A stretch of 64,000 bases of DNA from an uncultured Microbacterium sp. (lineage in GTDB: Bacteria > Actinomycetota > Actinomycetes > Actinomycetales > Microbacteriaceae), in NCBI RefSeq assembly GCF_900078385.1, contig NZ_FLQR01000001.1:744001-808000 (forward strand), given 5' to 3'. The position numbers were made by a program, and so were the translations under genes. This document shows positions 61,839 to 64,000 of this stretch, piece by piece (position 1 is the stretch's first letter; every line of letters begins with the position of its first letter). The notes under the pieces were generated by a model. That model did not search any database. It was given only the letters and a program-made list of their open reading frames with translations, and was not told the origin of the DNA.

Positions 61839-64000
61839 TCAGCCGACGGCGGTGCCGATCGCGCCGATGACGGCGTCCAGCGCCTGCCCGGAGGCATCGC
61901 GCTTCGCACCGGCCGCCGGCAGTGCGCGCACGGCGCCGTCGGTGCCCACGGCCCGCGGGTCGGTGCCCACCCACGCGAGGGTCAGCGTGTCCTCGCCCCT
62001 CAGGAAGCGCTGCGCGCGCACGCCGCCGGTCGCGCGGCCCTTGGCGGGGAACTCGCTCAGCGCCGTCACCTTGCCGCTGCCGGCGTCGGCGCCGACCAGC
62101 GCCTGGTGCGAGCCCGCGACCGTGACGACGACGGCGTCCTCGTCGTCGGGGGCGACGGTCCCGAAGAAGACGACGCTCTCGCCCGGCGCGAGGCGGATGC
62201 CGGCCATGCCGCCGGCCGAGCGCCCCTGGGGCCGCACCGCATCGGCCGCGAACCGCAGGAGCTGTGCATCGGACGTCGCGAAGACGAGCTCGACCCCGTC
62301 CGGCGCCGGGGCGGCGCCGACGACGCGGTCGCCGTCCTTCAGCGCGATGATCTCGACGTCGTGCTTCGTGCCGAGCTCCGTCGCGGCGACCCGCTTGACG
62401 ACGCCCTGGGCGGTGCCGAGGGCGACCGTCGGCGACTCGACGAGCGGCACGACGGCGACGACGTGCTCGGCGCCGGAGAGCCCGAGGTACTGGTCGGCCT
62501 TCGTGCCGGCGGCCAGCTGCACAGAGTTGCCGGGCACCGAGGGCAGGTCGACGGGGGAGAAGCGGATGAGGCGGCCCGCGGAGGTGATCGCGCCGAGGTC
62601 TCCCCGGGTCGTGGCGTCGACCCCGGAGCGGACGGCGTCGTGCTTGGACCGCCGCGCCGGCGGCACGATGCCGCCGCCCAGCGTGTCGACGGCGAGCTCG
62701 GCGCGCACCATCCGGCCCGTGGCCGAGAGGAACACGCGGCACGGGGCATCGGCGATCTGGAGATCGGCGGGCGCCGCGGCGCGCGACCGCGGCGCGACGG
62801 GGCCGCCGTTGAGGAGCAGGGTGCGCCGCGGCGTGCCGTACGCCTCGGCGGCCGCATCCAGCTCCCGCGCGACCTGCGCGCGCAGCAGGGTGTCGCTCGC
62901 GAGGAGCTCTTCGAGGTGCGCGATCTCGGCCTTCAGCGCGTCGCGCTCGGTCTCCAACTCGACGCGGGAGAACTTCGTCAGGCGGCGCAGGCGCAGCTCG
63001 AGGATGTACTCCGCTTGCGGCTCGGACAGGTCGAACACGTCGCGGAGGCGCTGACGCGCCTGCTCGGAGTCGTCCGAGCCCCGGATGACCTGGATGACCT
63101 CGTCGATGTCCAGGATCGCGATGAGGAGGCCCTCGACGAGGTGCAGGCGCTCCTGCCGTCGGCCGAGACGGTGCCGGGAGCGCCGGGTGACGACCTGGAC
63201 GCGGTGATCGAGGTAGACGCGGAGCAGCTCCTTGAGCCCGAGCGTCTGCGGCTGCCCGTCGACGAGGGCGACGTTGTTGATGCCGAAGGAATCCTCCAGC
63301 GGGGTCAGCCGGTACAGCTGCTCGAGGACCGCAGCCGGGTCGAAGCCCGTCTTGATGCCGATGACCAGGCGCAGGCCGTGGTTGCGGTCGGTGAGGTCGG
63401 TGACATCGGCGATGCCGGTGAGCTTCTTCGCCCCGACGGCGTCCTTGATCTTCTCGATGACGCGCTCGGGACCCACCATGTACGGCAGCTCGGTCACGAC
63501 GATGCCCGTCCGGCGCGGTCCGACCGACTCGATCGACACCTTCGCGCGGGTGCGGAACGAGCCGCGGCCGCCCGCGTAGGCGTCCTTGACCCCGTCCAGG
63601 CCGACGATGACGCCGCCGCCGGGGAGGTCGGGACCGGGCACGAACTCCATGAGTTCTTCGAGCGTCGCCTCGGGGTGGTCGAGGAGGTGCACGGCGGCGG
63701 CGACGACCTCGATGAGGTTGTGCGGCGCCATGTTCGTCGCCATGCCGACCGCGATGCCGGTGGCGCCGTTGACGAGGAGGTTCGGGAAGGCGGCCGCGAG
63801 CACCGCGGGCTGCTGGAACTGGCCGTCGTAGTTCGGGATGAAGTCGACGACGTCCTCGTCGAGGTTCTCCGCGAGCGCGAGCGCCGCCGGAGCCAGCCGC
63901 GCCTCCGTGTAGCGGGCCGCCGCCGGGCCGTCGTCGAGGGAGCCGAAGTTGCCGTGGCCGTCGACGAGCGGGACCCGCAGGGCGAAGTCCTGCGCGAGCC
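61839..64000 (-). CDS. parC: Type IIA topoisomerase subunit A (ParC/GyrA family), partial
   Basis: About 720 codons of the reverse-strand gene are in the window; the N terminus is cut off at the window end. The catalytic Tyr lies in [10 protein letters not shown], at codon 63909-63911. Further landmarks are [32 protein letters not shown] and a long coiled-coil/tower region. The C-terminal part has repeats of beta-pinwheel type (about residues 520-710). Together with the forward gene at 59722 it forms a two-subunit topoisomerase; the genes converge with 44 bp between the stops instead of forming an operon. Confidence 0.92.
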   Translation of the reverse strand, partial: LAQDFALRVPLVDGHGNFGSLDDGPAAARYTEARLAPAALALAENLDEDVVDFIPNYDGQFQQPAVLAAAFPNLLVNGATGIAVGMATNMAPHNLIEVVAAAVHLLDHPEATLEELMEFVPGPDLPGGGVIVGLDGVKDAYAGGRGSFRTRAKVSIESVGPRRTGIVVTELPYMVGPERVIEKIKDAVGAKKLTGIADVTDLTDRNHGLRLVIGIKTGFDPAAVLEQLYRLTPLEDSFGINNVALVDGQPQTLGLKELLRVYLDHRVQVVTRRSRHRLGRRQERLHLVEGLLIAILDIDEVIQVIRGSDDSEQARQRLRDVFDLSEPQAEYILELRLRRLTKFSRVELETERDALKAEIAHLEELLASDTLLRAQVARELDAAAEAYGTPRRTLLLNGGPVAPRSRAAAPADLQIADAPCRVFLSATGRMVRAELAVDTLGGGIVPPARRSKHDAVRSGVDATTRGDLGAITSAGRLIRFSPVDLPSVPGNSVQLAAGTKADQYLGLSGAEHVVAVVPLVESPTVALGTAQGVVKRVAATELGTKHDVEIIALKDGDRVVGAAPAPDGVELVFATSDAQLLRFAADAVRPQGRSAGGMAGIRLAPGESVVFFGTVAPDDEDAVVVTVAGSHQALVGADAGSGKVTALSEFPAKGRATGGVRAQRFLRGEDTLTLAWVGTDPRAVGTDGAVRALPAAGAKRDASGQALDAVIGAIGTAVG

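Overview
The window is about 70 percent G+C, gene-dense and carries only the genes of a Gram-positive actinobacterium. Gene order and content point to the Microbacteriaceae, most likely Microbacterium or a close relative. The evidence is a fabD-fabH-acpP-fabF cluster headed by aceE and a FasR-like regulator, glnA2-glnE, a second glnA near DUF4191 and RDD genes, an HrdB-type sigma factor with a Lys/Ala-rich N terminus, an LAxTG (sortase E-like) surface protein, a polyphosphate glucokinase and several apparently leaderless genes. The genus is an inference from gene content, not a sequence match.

Layout. 1-4.3 kb: a truncated unknown gene, a two-domain universal stress protein, peptide deformylase, a membrane transporter, a CAU tRNA, a pterin-dehydratase/VOC fusion and a gene remnant. 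4.4-12.8 kb: DUF3145, then the reverse-strand lipid block fabF, acpP, fabH, fabD, fasR, aceE. 12.9-18.4 kb: tRNA-Val, two convergent amino-acid permeases, a zinc-ribbon coiled-coil protein and a family A DNA polymerase. 18.4-22.5 kb: a DUF4012 protein, an LAxTG surface protein, RNase P RNA and ppgK. 22.5-26.8 kb: glnA2-glnE. 26.9-31.1 kb: a stress protein, a frameshifted heavy-metal P-type ATPase and an ABC exporter pair. 31.1-44.0 kb: a tight reverse-strand operon of four very large proteins without recognisable enzyme motifs, preceded by a 32-codon leader ORF and a perfect spaced palindrome. 44.3-49.2 kb: a small unknown gene, a candidate 6C RNA, glnA with a GlnR-type box, RDD, DUF4191 and an unknown membrane-anchored protein. 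49.2-53.9 kb: E2 acyltransferase, dihydrolipoamide dehydrogenase and leucyl aminopeptidase. 53.9-64 kb: a PAC2 protein, rpoD, a CofE-like gene, two tandem ATP-grasp paralogues, DUF7455 and the two type IIA topoisomerase subunits, the second cut by the window end.

How the genes work together. aceE, the E2 gene and lpdA supply acyl-CoA and reducing power; aceE is transcribed into the regulator and FAS II genes that use acetyl-CoA. glnA, glnA2 and glnE form the ammonia-assimilation module, and a GTAAC-N6-GAAAC site upstream of glnA suggests GlnR control.

The best candidate for an undescribed system is the 12.9-kb operon at 31089-44032. Its four proteins (620, 1516, 1102 and 1039 aa) are translationally coupled. 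They resemble, as far as I recall, recurrent but uncharacterised families (one is DUF6603-like), and they share their upstream region with a divergent 104-codon gene.
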